Counted from the first letter of the stretch, positions 26,804-36,674 are shown. The stretch: DNA of 64,000 nt from an uncultured Bacteroides sp. (GCF_963678425.1 NZ_OY782855.1:1860001-1924000), one strand, 5' to 3'. Numbers and translations are program-made. The notes: generated from the sequence alone by a model not told the origin.

Positions 26804-28708
26804 ATGAAGAATAACCAAACATATAGCTTGCTAAATGGCATTAACTGTCCGGGAGATCTTCGCAAACTCAACGTGGATGTACTTCCTGAGGTCTGTAAAG
26901 AACTAAGGCAAGATATCATTGATGAACTATCTTGTAACCCGGGACATTTTGCGGCGAGCCTGGGGGCTGTGGAGCTGACTGTAGCTCTGCATTATGTATT
27001 CAATACACCGTATGATAGAATTGTATGGGATGTGGGACATCAGGCATATGCTCACAAGATACTGACCGGAAGGAGAAAAGCTTTTTCCACCAACCGGAAA
27101 CTGAAAGGTCTGCGACCGTTTCCTTCTCCTGATGAGAGCGAATATGACACGTTTACCTGCGGACACGCCTCTAACTCCATATCCGCTGCATTGGGAATGA
27201 GTGTGGCAGCCAAACACAAGGGTGAGAAAAACCGCCATGTGGTGGCCGTGATTGGTGATGGGTCCATGACGGGCGGCCTGGCTTTTGAAGGACTGAACAA
27301 TGCCTCGTCCACACCAAACAACCTGCTGATTGTGCTCAACGACAACGATATGGCCATAGACCGTACCGTGGGAGGCATGAAGGAGTACCTGCTCAACCTG
27401 ACAACGACCAACCGCTACAACCGCATACGACAACTGATTGCCCGTGTACTGTTCCGCTGGGGAATACTGAATGAATCACGCAGGAAAAGTCTGATACGTT
27501 TCAATAACAGTCTGAAAACACTGTTATCACAGCAACAAAATATTTTCGAGGGAATGAGTATCCGGTACTTCGGACCGTTCGACGGACACGACGTTAAGAA
27601 TATAGCCCGGGTAATGAATGATATAAAGAACATGGAAGGTCCTAAACTTTTACACTTGCATACTATCAAAGGTAAAGGTTTTGAACCGGCTGAAAAATCA
27701 GCTACCGTGTGGCACGCTCCAGGCCTCTTCGATAAAGAGACCGGAAAACGAATTATCACCAACACAAAAGGTCTGCCTCCCCTCTTTCAGGAGGTTTTTG
27801 GTCACACCTTACTGGAGCTGGCAAAACAGAATGATAAGATTATAGGTGTAACTCCCGCCATGCCTACAGGATGTTCCATGAACATTATGATGAATGAGAT
27901 GCCCGACAGAGCATTTGATGTGGGTATTGCCGAAGGACATGCTGTTACCTTCTCGGGAGGAATGGCAAAGGACGGACTGATTCCTTTCTGCAATATCTAC
28001 TCTTCATTTATGCAACGGGCGCTTGATAATATGATTCACGATGTAGCTATTCAGAACCTGAATGTGGTGCTCTGCCTGGATCGCGCCGGACTGGTGGGTG
28101 AAGACGGACCTACTCATCATGGAGTATTTGACATGGCTTATCTGCGTTGTATTCCAAATCTGACCATAGCCTCACCTTATGATGAGCATGAGCTTCGCCG
28201 ATTAATGTACACCGCTCAGTTGCCAGACAAAGGACCGTTTGTAATCCGTTACCCAAGAGGAAGAGGTTCATTAGTAGACTGGACTTGTCCACTAGAGGAG
28301 GTACCTGTTGGTACCGGAAGGAAGTTGAAAGATGGAAAAGATATGGCTGTTATCAGCATTGGCCCTATAGGAACTGTTTCTGCAAAAGCAATTGCAAGGG
28401 CAGAAGCTGAAGCTGAAGGGATAACCATTGCTCATTACGATTTACGTTTCCTGAAACCACTGGACGAGAACCTGCTTCACGAAATAGGACAACATTTCAG
28501 CAAAATAATCACCGTGGAAGATGGAGTTACGGAAGGAGGCATGGGAAGCAGTATTCTGGAATTTATGTCTGATCATAACTACACTCCACAGGTAAAAAGG
28601 ATTGGTATTCCCAATATCTTTGTGGAACATGGTAACGTGAAGGAACTTTTCAAGTTATGCGGAATGGATGAAATGAGTATTTATAAAGTTTTAAAATCTC
28701 TATTATGA
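26804..28708 (+). CDS. dxs: 1-deoxy-D-xylulose-5-phosphate synthase
   Basis: 634 residues from the ATG at 26804 (MKNNQTYSLLNG); an ATG at 26774 is in frame but lies upstream of the promoter box. The thiamine-diphosphate motif GDGSMTGGLAFEGLNNA, the early DVGHQAYAHKILTGRR and the transketolase pyrimidine and C-terminal parts (LDRAGLVGEDGPTHHG, VIRYPRGRGS) are intact. DXS joins pyruvate and glyceraldehyde-3-phosphate in the first step of the non-mevalonate isoprenoid pathway, which also feeds thiamine and pyridoxal synthesis. Its stop overlaps the trkA start by four bases. Confidence 0.96.
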   Translation: MKNNQTYSLLNGINCPGDLRKLNVDVLPEVCKELRQDIIDELSCNPGHFAASLGAVELTVALHYVFNTPYDRIVWDVGHQAYAHKILTGRRKAFSTNRKLKGLRPFPSPDESEYDTFTCGHASNSISAALGMSVAAKHKGEKNRHVVAVIGDGSMTGGLAFEGLNNASSTPNNLLIVLNDNDMAIDRTVGGMKEYLLNLTTTNRYNRIRQLIARVLFRWGILNESRRKSLIRFNNSLKTLLSQQQNIFEGMSIRYFGPFDGHDVKNIARVMNDIKNMEGPKLLHLHTIKGKGFEPAEKSATVWHAPGLFDKETGKRIITNTKGLPPLFQEVFGHTLLELAKQNDKIIGVTPAMPTGCSMNIMMNEMPDRAFDVGIAEGHAVTFSGGMAKDGLIPFCNIYSSFMQRALDNMIHDVAIQNLNVVLCLDRAGLVGEDGPTHHGVFDMAYLRCIPNLTIASPYDEHELRRLMYTAQLPDKGPFVIRYPRGRGSLVDWTCPLEEVPVGTGRKLKDGKDMAVISIGPIGTVSAKAIARAEAEAEGITIAHYDLRFLKPLDENLLHEIGQHFSKIITVEDGVTEGGMGSSILEFMSDHNYTPQVKRIGIPNIFVEHGNVKELFKLCGMDEMSIYKVLKSLL

Positions 28709-30045
28709 AAATTATTATAGCAGGTGCCGGGGCTGTTGGCACACATTTAGCCAAACTTCTTTCCCGGGAAAAACAGGACATTGTTCTGATGGACGATAAC
28801 GAAGAGAAACTGATTGCAATGGATGGCAACTTTGACCTGATGACGGTATGTGCCTCTCCTACCTCCATTGCAGGACTAAAGGATTCGGGCGTACCCAAAG
28901 CCGATCTGTTTATTGCCGTTACTCCGGATGAAAGCCGGAATATGACCGCCTGCATGCTGGCTTCCAACCTGGGAGCCAAGAAAACGGTGGCACGTATTGA
29001 CAACTACGAATATCTGCTTCCTCATCACCAGGAATTTTTCAAGAAACTGGGAGTGGATTCCCTTATCTACCCGGAGATGCTGGCTGCCAAAGAGATTGTT
29101 TCCTCCATCAAGATGAGCTGGATCCGCCAGTGGTGGGAGTTCTGCGGAGGAGCACTGGTACTGATCGGTGTAAAAATGAGACAAAACTCAACCATTCTGG
29201 ATATCCCATTGAGTCAGATGGGGAAACGGGATGTTCCTTTTCATATTGTAGCCATTAAAAGAGGGAACGAAACCATTATTCCCCGCGGTGACGACATGAT
29301 CAGACTATACGATATTGTTTACTTTATTACCATGCCTAAACATATTCCTTACATCCGCAAAATTGTGGGAAAAGAGGAATATTCAGACGTGCGAAATGTA
29401 ATGATTATGGGAGGAAGCCGCATTGCGGTAAGAACCGCACAATTTGCACCTGATTACATGAATCTAAAGATCATAGAAAGCGACCCGGCCCGTTGCAACC
29501 GACTAACTGAGTTGCTGGATGACAAGACAATGGTGATCAACGGAGACGGCCGTGACGTGGATATGCTGGTGGAAGAAGGATTAAAAGATACAGAAGCGTT
29601 TGTGGCGCTGACCGGAAATTCCGAGACTAACATTCTTGCCTGCCTTGCTGCCAAACGAATGGGGGTAAGAAAGACCGTTGCCGAAGTGGAGAATATAGAT
29701 TATATTGGTATGGCCGAAAGTCTGGATATTGGAACGGTAATCAACAAGAAACAAATTGCCGCCAGCCACATTTATCAGATGATGCTGAACGCTGATGTAA
29801 CCAACGTAAAATGTCTGACCTTTGCCAGTGCTGATGTGGCAGAGTTTAAGGTCAAGGAAGGTTCCGCCATTACCAAACGTAAGGTGAAAGACCTGGGATT
29901 ACCCAAAGGAGCTACTATCGGAGGATTAATCCGTGACAAAGAGGCTATCGTGGTTAGCGGAGACACTCAGATACAGCCTAAAGACCATGTAGTGGTATTC
30001 TGCCGGAGTATGATGATCAAAAAAATTGAGAAGTTCTTTAATTAG
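28705..30045 (+). CDS. trkA: Trk potassium uptake system, NAD-binding subunit TrkA
   Basis: 446 residues with two tandem RCK units. The first Rossmann fold starts IIIAGAGAVGTHLAKLL at residue 3, and the second starts NVMIMGGSRIAVRTAQF near residue 231. Each is followed by a TrkA-C domain. TrkA sits on the inner face of the membrane and gates the TrkH channel in response to nucleotides. It overlaps dxs by four bases (ATGA) and lies 30 bases before trkH. Confidence 0.95.
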   Translation: MKIIIAGAGAVGTHLAKLLSREKQDIVLMDDNEEKLIAMDGNFDLMTVCASPTSIAGLKDSGVPKADLFIAVTPDESRNMTACMLASNLGAKKTVARIDNYEYLLPHHQEFFKKLGVDSLIYPEMLAAKEIVSSIKMSWIRQWWEFCGGALVLIGVKMRQNSTILDIPLSQMGKRDVPFHIVAIKRGNETIIPRGDDMIRLYDIVYFITMPKHIPYIRKIVGKEEYSDVRNVMIMGGSRIAVRTAQFAPDYMNLKIIESDPARCNRLTELLDDKTMVINGDGRDVDMLVEEGLKDTEAFVALTGNSETNILACLAAKRMGVRKTVAEVENIDYIGMAESLDIGTVINKKQIAASHIYQMMLNADVTNVKCLTFASADVAEFKVKEGSAITKRKVKDLGLPKGATIGGLIRDKEAIVVSGDTQIQPKDHVVVFCRSMMIKKIEKFFN

Positions 30046-30075
30046 CAGATAAAGAACGATTAGATAGGAAAAGAT

Positions 30076-31524
30076 ATGATAAATCTAAAAATGATTTGTA
30101 AGATAATGGGCATTCTGGTGCTCATTGAAGCGGTATTGCTACTATGCTGCGCAGGAATCTCCCTGATTTATCAGGAAGATGTTCTCAATGATTTTCTAAT
30201 GGTAGCTGCCGGTTCCGCTCTTTTGGGCGGAATCCTTGTGCTGATAGGAAAAGGAGCATCCAGACAAATAAACCGTAGAGACGGATATCTCATTGTAGCC
30301 ATCATATGGCTGCTCTTTTCGGCAATAGGAATGCTTCCTTTCCTGATAAACGGATATATTCCCCGTACGGTGGACGCCTTCTTTGAAACGATGTCTGGCT
30401 TTACCACAACAGGAGCTACTGTACTTGACAACATCGAGTCACTGCCTCACGGACTGCTTTTCTGGCGAAGTCTGACTCAGTGGACAGGCGGTATGGGAAT
30501 TATCATTTTCACCATCGCCGTGCTTCCTATCTTCGGAATAGGAAGTATGCAGCTGTTTGCAGCAGAGGCAGTAGGGCAACATTCCAAACCGCATCCCCGT
30601 ATCAATGTAACGATCAAATGGATATGGTATATTTATCTGATACTAACAGCTACACAGGTCATTTTCCTATTGTTTGGAGGCATGGATATCTTCGATTCTG
30701 TCTGCCACTCATTCTCAACGGTTTCCACCGGAGGATTCTCAACCAAGCAGACAAGCATTGCTTATTATCATTCTCCTTATATTGAATATGTTACATCTAT
30801 TTTCATTATACTGGCAGGTATCAATTTTACCCTCTTCTTCTATCTGGCTAAAGGAAAAATAAAGAAGGTGCTGTTTGACGGGGAGTTAAAGTGGTTCTTG
30901 CGGTCGCTGATTGCTTTCACAGCCATATTCTCCGTGGCATTGTACTACACCACCCCAATGGGAGCGGAAGAATCTTTCCGCAAGGCTCTGCTGCAGGTAT
31001 CATCCCTGCATACCACCACGGGATTCACCTCTGCCGATTATATGACCTGGGGCCCATTTCTGTGGGTAATGCTGGGAATTATTATGTTCCTGGGAGCTTG
31101 CAGCGGTTCTGCCTCAGGAGCCATAAAAAGCATCCGGCTGCTTATTTTAAGCAAGATGACAAAAAATGAATTCAAACGTATGGTTCATCCCAATGCCGTG
31201 CTCCCCCTAAAGGTTAATAAGATAACCATCTCCCCTTCTGTACAATCTTCGATACTGCTTTTCGTACTGATATATGTTGTTATTTTTACTATCGGCTGGC
31301 TGGCCATGATGGCTATGGGAGTGGGCAACATGGAAGCCTTTGGTACTGTGATATCAAGCATGAGTGGTGTGGGTAAAGGATTGGGGCTCTGCGGTCCGGC
31401 TCATTCGTGGAACTGCCTTCCCGACGGAGGAAAATGGCTTTTATCTTTTCTGATGCTGATAGGGCGCCTGGAACTATTCTCTGTTTTAGTTCTTTTCACA
31501 CCGCAGTTCTGGAAGAAAAGATAG
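30076..31524 (+). CDS. trkH: Trk potassium uptake system, membrane subunit TrkH
   Basis: 482 residues with the four repeated pore-helix units of the TrkH/KtrB family. Selectivity-filter segments are visible in FETMSGFTTTGATVL, HSFSTVSTGGFST, VSSLHTTTGFTSADY and SSMSGVGKGLG, each with the conserved filter glycine. It conducts potassium inward under TrkA control. Third gene of the dxs-trkA-trkH run. The grouping of dxs with a potassium system appears to be positional rather than functional. Confidence 0.95.
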   Translation: MINLKMICKIMGILVLIEAVLLLCCAGISLIYQEDVLNDFLMVAAGSALLGGILVLIGKGASRQINRRDGYLIVAIIWLLFSAIGMLPFLINGYIPRTVDAFFETMSGFTTTGATVLDNIESLPHGLLFWRSLTQWTGGMGIIIFTIAVLPIFGIGSMQLFAAEAVGQHSKPHPRINVTIKWIWYIYLILTATQVIFLLFGGMDIFDSVCHSFSTVSTGGFSTKQTSIAYYHSPYIEYVTSIFIILAGINFTLFFYLAKGKIKKVLFDGELKWFLRSLIAFTAIFSVALYYTTPMGAEESFRKALLQVSSLHTTTGFTSADYMTWGPFLWVMLGIIMFLGACSGSASGAIKSIRLLILSKMTKNEFKRMVHPNAVLPLKVNKITISPSVQSSILLFVLIYVVIFTIGWLAMMAMGVGNMEAFGTVISSMSGVGKGLGLCGPAHSWNCLPDGGKWLLSFLMLIGRLELFSVLVLFTPQFWKKR

Positions 31525-31635
31525 TCTATTTTAAAAGGTCACTATAGCATAAACGGTATTTAGAATTAAGAAAAATATTGTAAACCGGTATAGGAATAAC
31601 CACAAAAACTGCGAACCTATTCCAGAGAAGGTCAC

Positions 31636-31742
31636 GTCCGGCTTTCAGGCTTGTAATCTCCGGTTATGTTTTATCTGAACTCCGGTTATATTTCACATCA
31701 ACTCCCGCCATCTTTTTTAAAAAGATGGCGGGAGTTGATGTG
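31636..31742. repeat. 22-bp-period tandem repeat joined to a perfect palindrome
   Basis: Heads GTCCGGCTTT (31636), CTCCGGTTAT (31658), CTCCGGTTAT (31680) and CTCCCGCCAT (31702) are spaced exactly 22 bases. The last runs into a perfect 24-base-pair inverted repeat, 31694-31717 with 31719-31742, whose right arm carries the inverted head ATGGCGGGAG. The hairpin has a TTTTTT/AAAAA tip and no T-run outside, so it is not a classical terminator. It lies between trkH and the nuo promoter. The rest of the 505-base gap 31525-32030 shows nothing further except that promoter. Confidence 0.75.
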
Positions 31743-31912
31743 ATTATTCTGTTCACTCAAAAAAAACTGTAATATTAAACTCTTCACAATTATACACTGC
31801 TTACATTGCAATTATATCCAAAATAAAAGTATTTCTGCTTGCTACAACCTTTTTTATTTTCTGTCATTCCAATAAAAAGAGAATAAAAAAACCACTTTTT
31901 GTTAGGTACGGT

Positions 31913-31944
31913 TTGCAAATGATTAATAATAAATTGTATCTTTG
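31913..31944 (+). promoter_or_regulatory. Promoter of the nuo operon
   Basis: TTG (31913-31915), 21 bases, then TATCTTTG (31937-31944), an exact TAnnTTTG match. The expected start of transcription is near 31951, leaving an AT-rich leader of about 80 bases before nuoA. Confidence 0.65.
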
Positions 31945-32030
31945 CGCTCTTAAAAGCTGAATATCAGCTCATAATTTATTTTTGTTAAATATTTCTATTT
32001 ATATTATACATTTTTAATGTACATTGAACT

Positions 32031-32381
32031 ATGAATTTTATAATGTTAGTCGTCGCTGTAATCACGGCAATAGCCTTGGTTGCTGCGGCATTGTTTATCG
32101 CCAAAGCGATCTCGCCGCGGTCGTTTAACCCACAAAAGGGAGAAGCGTACGAATGCGGTATTCCTACGCGAGGTAAGTCTTGGATGCAGTTCAGAGTGGG
32201 TTACTACCTTTTTGCCATCCTGTTTTTAATGTTCGACGTTGAAACCGTCTTTCTTTTCCCTTGGGCTACCATTGTGGGTGAGCTAGGCGTAAACGGACTT
32301 ATCAGTATTCTATTTTTCTTCGGTGTGTTAATTTTAGGTCTGGCTTATGCCTGGAAGAAAGGAGCTCTTGAATGGAAATAA
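32031..32381 (+). CDS. nuoA: NADH-quinone oxidoreductase-type complex I subunit A
   Basis: 116 residues with three membrane segments. The loop KGEAYECGIPTRGKSWMQFR carries the conserved cysteine of the quinone-site loop, and FDVETVFLFPWA is the signature of the second helix. NuoA helps seal the junction between the membrane and peripheral arms near the quinone site. First gene of the operon. It overlaps nuoB by 10 bases. Confidence 0.96.
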   Translation: MNFIMLVVAVITAIALVAAALFIAKAISPRSFNPQKGEAYECGIPTRGKSWMQFRVGYYLFAILFLMFDVETVFLFPWATIVGELGVNGLISILFFFGVLILGLAYAWKKGALEWK

Positions 32382-32953
32382 AGAAGCCGAAAATAAAGTC
32401 TATGCAATATGAAGACTTCAAAGATAATGAGTATTTGGAAAAAATGGTTGCTGAGATCAATGCCGAAGGTACAAACGTGCTTCTTGGTAAATTGGACGAT
32501 CTCATCAACTGGGGACGAAGCAATTCCCTTTGGCCGCTTACATTCGCTACAAGCTGTTGCGGTATTGAATTCATGGCACTTGGTGCCGCGCGTTATGACA
32601 TGGCCCGTTTCGGGTTTGAAGTAGCACGTGCCAGTCCTCGTCAGGCAGATATGATCATGGTTTGCGGAACAATCACCGACAGAATGGCTCCGGTATTGAA
32701 ACGTCTTTACGACCAGATGCCAGATCCTAAATATGTGGTTGCTGTAGGCGGATGCGCAGTTAGCGGTGGTCCGTTTAAAAAGTCTTATCACGTAGTAAAC
32801 GGAGTAGACCTTATTATGCCGGTTGATGTATATATCCCTGGATGTCCTCCACGTCCTGAATCCTTCTACTACGGTTTGATGCAATTACAACGCAAAGTAA
32901 AACTCGAAAAATTCTTCGGTGGAGTAAACCGCAAAGAGAAAGAAGAAAAATAA
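32372..32953 (+). CDS. nuoB: Complex I subunit B (N2 iron-sulfur cluster)
   Basis: 193 residues. The tandem cysteines C62-C63 in FATSCCGIEFMALG plus C128 (AVGGCAVSGGPF) and C158 (YIPGCPPRPE) make up the N2 [4Fe-4S] ligands that pass electrons to quinone. The start used here (MEIKKPKIKSM) overlaps nuoA by 10 bases; an ATG 30 bases later would lose no conserved residue. The peripheral arm therefore still has its terminal cluster even though the NADH module genes are absent. Confidence 0.96.
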   Translation: MEIKKPKIKSMQYEDFKDNEYLEKMVAEINAEGTNVLLGKLDDLINWGRSNSLWPLTFATSCCGIEFMALGAARYDMARFGFEVARASPRQADMIMVCGTITDRMAPVLKRLYDQMPDPKYVVAVGGCAVSGGPFKKSYHVVNGVDLIMPVDVYIPGCPPRPESFYYGLMQLQRKVKLEKFFGGVNRKEKEEK

Positions 32954-32956
32954 GCT

Positions 32957-34576
32957 ATGAATATAAAAGACAGAATATTAGAAATTGTCCCCGAAGCACA
33001 GTTTGCAGAACAGGGTGACTTAACAGCTACCATTCCTGCCGAATCCTTCCATGCCTTAGCCGAAAGACTAAAGAATGACGAGGATGCGCAATTTGACTTT
33101 CTTTTAAGTCTCACCGGTATGGACTGGGGCGAAACACTGGGGGTTGTATACCATCTGGAATCTACTAAATACGGTCACAGCATTGTACTAAAAACAATGA
33201 CTGACAATCGTGAGAATCCTGAATTGCCTTCAGTAACAGATTTATGGAAAGCTGCCGATTTTAACGAACGCGAAGTGTTCGATTTCTTCGGCATTCGTTT
33301 TGTTAACCACTCTGATATGCGCCGTTTGTACTTGCGCGAAGACTGGGTAGGTTATCCATTGCGTAAAGATTACGATGATTCATTGAATCCTCTGCGCATG
33401 ACCAACGAAGTAACAGAAGATACAACTGATGAACTTTCACTGGACGACGAAGGTAACCTGGTTAACAAAACAAATATTCTTTTCGAAGACAAAGAATATG
33501 TGGTTAACATCGGCCCTCAGCACCCTGCTACTCACGGTGTACTTCGTTTCCGTACTTCTCTTGAAGGAGAAAATATTAAAAAGATTGAGCCTTATTGCGG
33601 ATACATCCACAGAGGTATTGAAAAGATGAATGAAAGTCTGACTTATCCTCAGACACTGGCACTGACCGACCGTCTTGATTACCTGGGTGCTCACCAGAAC
33701 CGCCATGCAGTTTGTATGTGCGTTGAAAAAGCAATGGGTGTAGAAGTTTCAGAACGTGTGCAGTACATCCGTACCATCATGGACGAGCTTCAACGTATTG
33801 ACTCCCACTTGTTATTCTATTCATGTGCTTGCATGGACTTAGGTGCTTTGACTGCATTCTTCTATGGCTTCCGCGACCGTGAAAAGATTCTTGATATATT
33901 CGAAGCAACAACAGGTGGACGTTTGATTCAGAACTATAACACCATTGGTGGTGTACAGGCAGACATAGCTCCAGACTTCGTAAAGAACGTAAAAGAATTC
34001 ATTGTCTATCTTCGTCCACTCCTTAAAGAATATCATGACGTATTTACAGGTAACATAATTACTCACCAACGTTTTAAAGATGTTGGAGTTCTTACTCGTG
34101 AAGATGCTATTTCATTCGGTGCTACCGGAGGTACAGGACGTGCTTCAGGATGGGCATGCGATACACGTAAGCGCAAACCTTACGCAATGTACGGAAAAGT
34201 AGACTTCAAAGAAATTGTTTACACTGAAGGTGACTGCTTTGCACGTTACATGGTTCGTATGGACGAGATTCTTGAATCAATGAAGATCATCGAACAACTG
34301 ATTGACAACATCCCAGAGGGAGACTATCAAGTGAAAATGAAACCTATTATCCGTGTACCTGAGGGTAACTACTTTGCATCTGTTGAAGCAAGCCGTGGAG
34401 AATTTGGTGTATTTATTGAAAGCCATGGAGATAAATATCCATACCGTATGAAGTACCGTTCAACCGGACTTCCGCTGGTTTCGGTAATAGATACCATCAC
34501 ACGCGGTGCCAAAATTGCCGACCTTATTGCAATTGGTGCAACGCTTGATTATGTAGTACCTGATATTGATAGATAA
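32957..34576 (+). CDS. nuoCD: Fused complex I subunit C/D
   Basis: 539 residues joining NuoC and NuoD. The N-terminal ~150 residues are the 30-kDa NuoC domain (WKAADFNEREVFDFFGIRF, RLYLREDWVGYPLRKDY), then a short acidic linker. From about residue 180 the 49-kDa NuoD part begins with INIGPQHPATHG-like VNIGPQHPATHGVLRF and CGYIHRGIEKMNESLTYPQ, and ends LDYVVPDIDR. NuoD forms the quinone-binding pocket with NuoB. The fusion also exists in some Gammaproteobacteria. It lies 3 bases after nuoB. Confidence 0.96.
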   Translation: MNIKDRILEIVPEAQFAEQGDLTATIPAESFHALAERLKNDEDAQFDFLLSLTGMDWGETLGVVYHLESTKYGHSIVLKTMTDNRENPELPSVTDLWKAADFNEREVFDFFGIRFVNHSDMRRLYLREDWVGYPLRKDYDDSLNPLRMTNEVTEDTTDELSLDDEGNLVNKTNILFEDKEYVVNIGPQHPATHGVLRFRTSLEGENIKKIEPYCGYIHRGIEKMNESLTYPQTLALTDRLDYLGAHQNRHAVCMCVEKAMGVEVSERVQYIRTIMDELQRIDSHLLFYSCACMDLGALTAFFYGFRDREKILDIFEATTGGRLIQNYNTIGGVQADIAPDFVKNVKEFIVYLRPLLKEYHDVFTGNIITHQRFKDVGVLTREDAISFGATGGTGRASGWACDTRKRKPYAMYGKVDFKEIVYTEGDCFARYMVRMDEILESMKIIEQLIDNIPEGDYQVKMKPIIRVPEGNYFASVEASRGEFGVFIESHGDKYPYRMKYRSTGLPLVSVIDTITRGAKIADLIAIGATLDYVVPDIDR

Positions 34577-34592
34577 ATAAAATAAAAAAGAT

Positions 34593-35669
34593 ATGTTTGA
34601 TTTTAGTATAGTTTCAAGCTGGATACATGGCCTGCTGACAGGATTCATGCCTGAAGGCTTAGCCATTTTCCTGGAATGTGTTGTCATTGGCGTGTGCATT
34701 ATGCTAATGTATGCAGTTCTTGCGATTATCCTTATTTATATGGAGCGCAAGGTATGTGCATTCTTCCAATGTCGTCTTGGTCCTAACCGCGTTGGTAAGT
34801 ACGGATTAATGCAGGTATTTGCCGACGTATTTAAAATGTTGATCAAAGAGATTATTACTCTGAAGAGCTCAGACAGGTTGCTTTACAACCTGGCTCCTTA
34901 TATGGTGATTCTCGCCTCTATTCTCTCATTCGCCTGCCTGCCTATCAATAAAGGAATGGAAGTGCTTGATTTTAATATCGGCGTATTCTTCCTTATGGCT
35001 GCCTCTTCTATCGGAGTAGTGGGAATCCTGCTGGCCGGATGGAGTAGTAACAATAAGTTCACATTGATTGGTGCAATGCGTAGTGGTGCACAGATTATCA
35101 GTTATGAACTTTCTGTTGGCCTTTCCATCCTTACAATGGTAGTTCTGACAGGAACCATGCAGTTTTCTGAAATTGTGGCTAACCAGGCTGATGGATGGAA
35201 TATCTTCAAAGGACATGTTCCTGCACTGATTGCATTTATCATTTATCTGATTGCCGGTAATGCAGAGACCAACCGTGGTCCGTTTGACTTACCTGAAGCT
35301 GAATCTGAACTTACCGCCGGATACCACACAGAGTATTCAGGTATGCACTTCGGATTTTTCTACCTTGCAGAATATCTGAACTTGTTTATTGTATCGGGTG
35401 TAGCAGCAACTGTCTTCTTAGGAGGATGGATGCCATTCCACGTTGCCGGTCTTAACGGATTTAATTCAATTATGGATTTCATTCCAGGATTTGTATGGTT
35501 CTTTGGAAAAGCCTTCTTTGTAGTCTTCCTGCTTATGTGGATTAAGTGGACATTCCCCCGTTTACGTATCGACCAGATATTGAAACTGGAATGGAAATAT
35601 CTGGTACCAATCAGTATGTTCAACCTGTTGTTAATGGTACTCATCGTTGTATTTGGATTACACTTTTAA
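34593..35669 (+). CDS. nuoH: Complex I subunit H
   Basis: 358 residues with about eight membrane segments. YMERKVCAFFQCRLGPNRVG is the classic NuoH loop, and AETNRGPFDLPEAESELTAG is the acidic quinone-site loop. NuoH connects the quinone chamber to the proton-pumping membrane subunits. It starts 16 bases after nuoCD. Confidence 0.96.
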   Translation: MFDFSIVSSWIHGLLTGFMPEGLAIFLECVVIGVCIMLMYAVLAIILIYMERKVCAFFQCRLGPNRVGKYGLMQVFADVFKMLIKEIITLKSSDRLLYNLAPYMVILASILSFACLPINKGMEVLDFNIGVFFLMAASSIGVVGILLAGWSSNNKFTLIGAMRSGAQIISYELSVGLSILTMVVLTGTMQFSEIVANQADGWNIFKGHVPALIAFIIYLIAGNAETNRGPFDLPEAESELTAGYHTEYSGMHFGFFYLAEYLNLFIVSGVAATVFLGGWMPFHVAGLNGFNSIMDFIPGFVWFFGKAFFVVFLLMWIKWTFPRLRIDQILKLEWKYLVPISMFNLLLMVLIVVFGLHF

Positions 35670-35682
35670 TTAATAGAAAGAT

Positions 35683-36150
35683 ATGAATAGTTTTAATCAA
35701 TATATGTGCTCACTGTTTGGTGGAATAAAGACCTTGCTGATAGGTATGAAAACCACTATCACAGTGTTCTTCCGCAAGAAGACCACAGAGCAATACCCTG
35801 AAAACCGGGCTACTTTGAAAATATCAGACCGCTTCCGTGGTACACTGGTGATGCCTCACGATGAGAACAACCAGCACAAATGCGTGGCCTGCGGACTTTG
35901 TCAGATGGCCTGTCCGAATGATACCATCAGTGTAATTTCGGAAATGGTTACCGACGAGGAAGGTAAAAAGAAGAAAGTATTAGTGAAATATCAATATGAC
36001 CTTGGAAGTTGCATGTTCTGTCAACTTTGTGTTAATGTATGCCCTCACGATGCCATTAAATTTGATAATTCTTTCGAATACGCTGTCTTTACCCGCGAAA
36101 AGCTCGTTAAGCAACTTAATAATGAAGGTTCAACAGTAGTAAAAAAGTAA
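35683..36150 (+). CDS. nuoI: Complex I subunit I (two [4Fe-4S] clusters)
   Basis: 155 residues, a ferredoxin-like subunit. Two four-cysteine motifs are intact: C67, C70, C73, C77 (CVACGLCQMACP) and C110, C113, C116, C120 (CMFCQLCVNVCP), ligating N6a and N6b. With no NuoEFG encoded, these clusters are the likely entry point for electrons, for example from ferredoxin or flavodoxin; that donor is inference. Confidence 0.95.
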   Translation: MNSFNQYMCSLFGGIKTLLIGMKTTITVFFRKKTTEQYPENRATLKISDRFRGTLVMPHDENNQHKCVACGLCQMACPNDTISVISEMVTDEEGKKKKVLVKYQYDLGSCMFCQLCVNVCPHDAIKFDNSFEYAVFTREKLVKQLNNEGSTVVKK

Positions 36151-36669
36151 ATGAATATGGATATAACACTTCAACAAGTAGTATTTTTCGTTGTGGCAAT
36201 CTTCATCACCGTATTTTCGGTGCTGACAGTGACCACAAGTAAGATTCTGCGCTCAGCCACTTATCTGCTGTTCGTACTCTTCGGCACAGCAGCTATCTAC
36301 TTCCTTTTGGGCTATTCGTTCCTGGGAGGTGTGCAGTTAATGGTTTATGCAGGCGGTATTGTCGTTCTGTACGTTTTCTCGATACTTCTTACCAACTCTG
36401 ATCAGAGTATGAACAAGAAGTTAAATAAAAGTAAGCTCTTTGCCAGTCTGGTGTCTGTCATTGCGGGCGCTGCCATTGTATTATTTATTGTTCTGACTCA
36501 TAGCTTTGTTCCAGCTGCTTCAGTTGAAACAGGAGAATTGGGGATGAAGACGATTGGTCATGCACTGATGGGCAGTGACAAGTATCAATACCTGTTGCCA
36601 TTTGAGGCAATCAGTATATTACTGCTTGCTTGTATTATCGGAGGTTTAGTAATCGCACGTAAAAGATAA
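36151..36669 (+). CDS. nuoJ: Complex I subunit J
   Basis: 172 residues with five membrane segments. LGGVQLMVYAGGIVVLYVFS is the conserved third-helix segment, which includes the pi-bulge region that shifts during catalysis. The start codon follows the nuoI stop directly. A GNTG-type start two codons later is possible but would not change the protein meaningfully. Confidence 0.93.
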   Translation: MNMDITLQQVVFFVVAIFITVFSVLTVTTSKILRSATYLLFVLFGTAAIYFLLGYSFLGGVQLMVYAGGIVVLYVFSILLTNSDQSMNKKLNKSKLFASLVSVIAGAAIVLFIVLTHSFVPAASVETGELGMKTIGHALMGSDKYQYLLPFEAISILLLACIIGGLVIARKR

Positions 36670-36674
36670 AGAGA

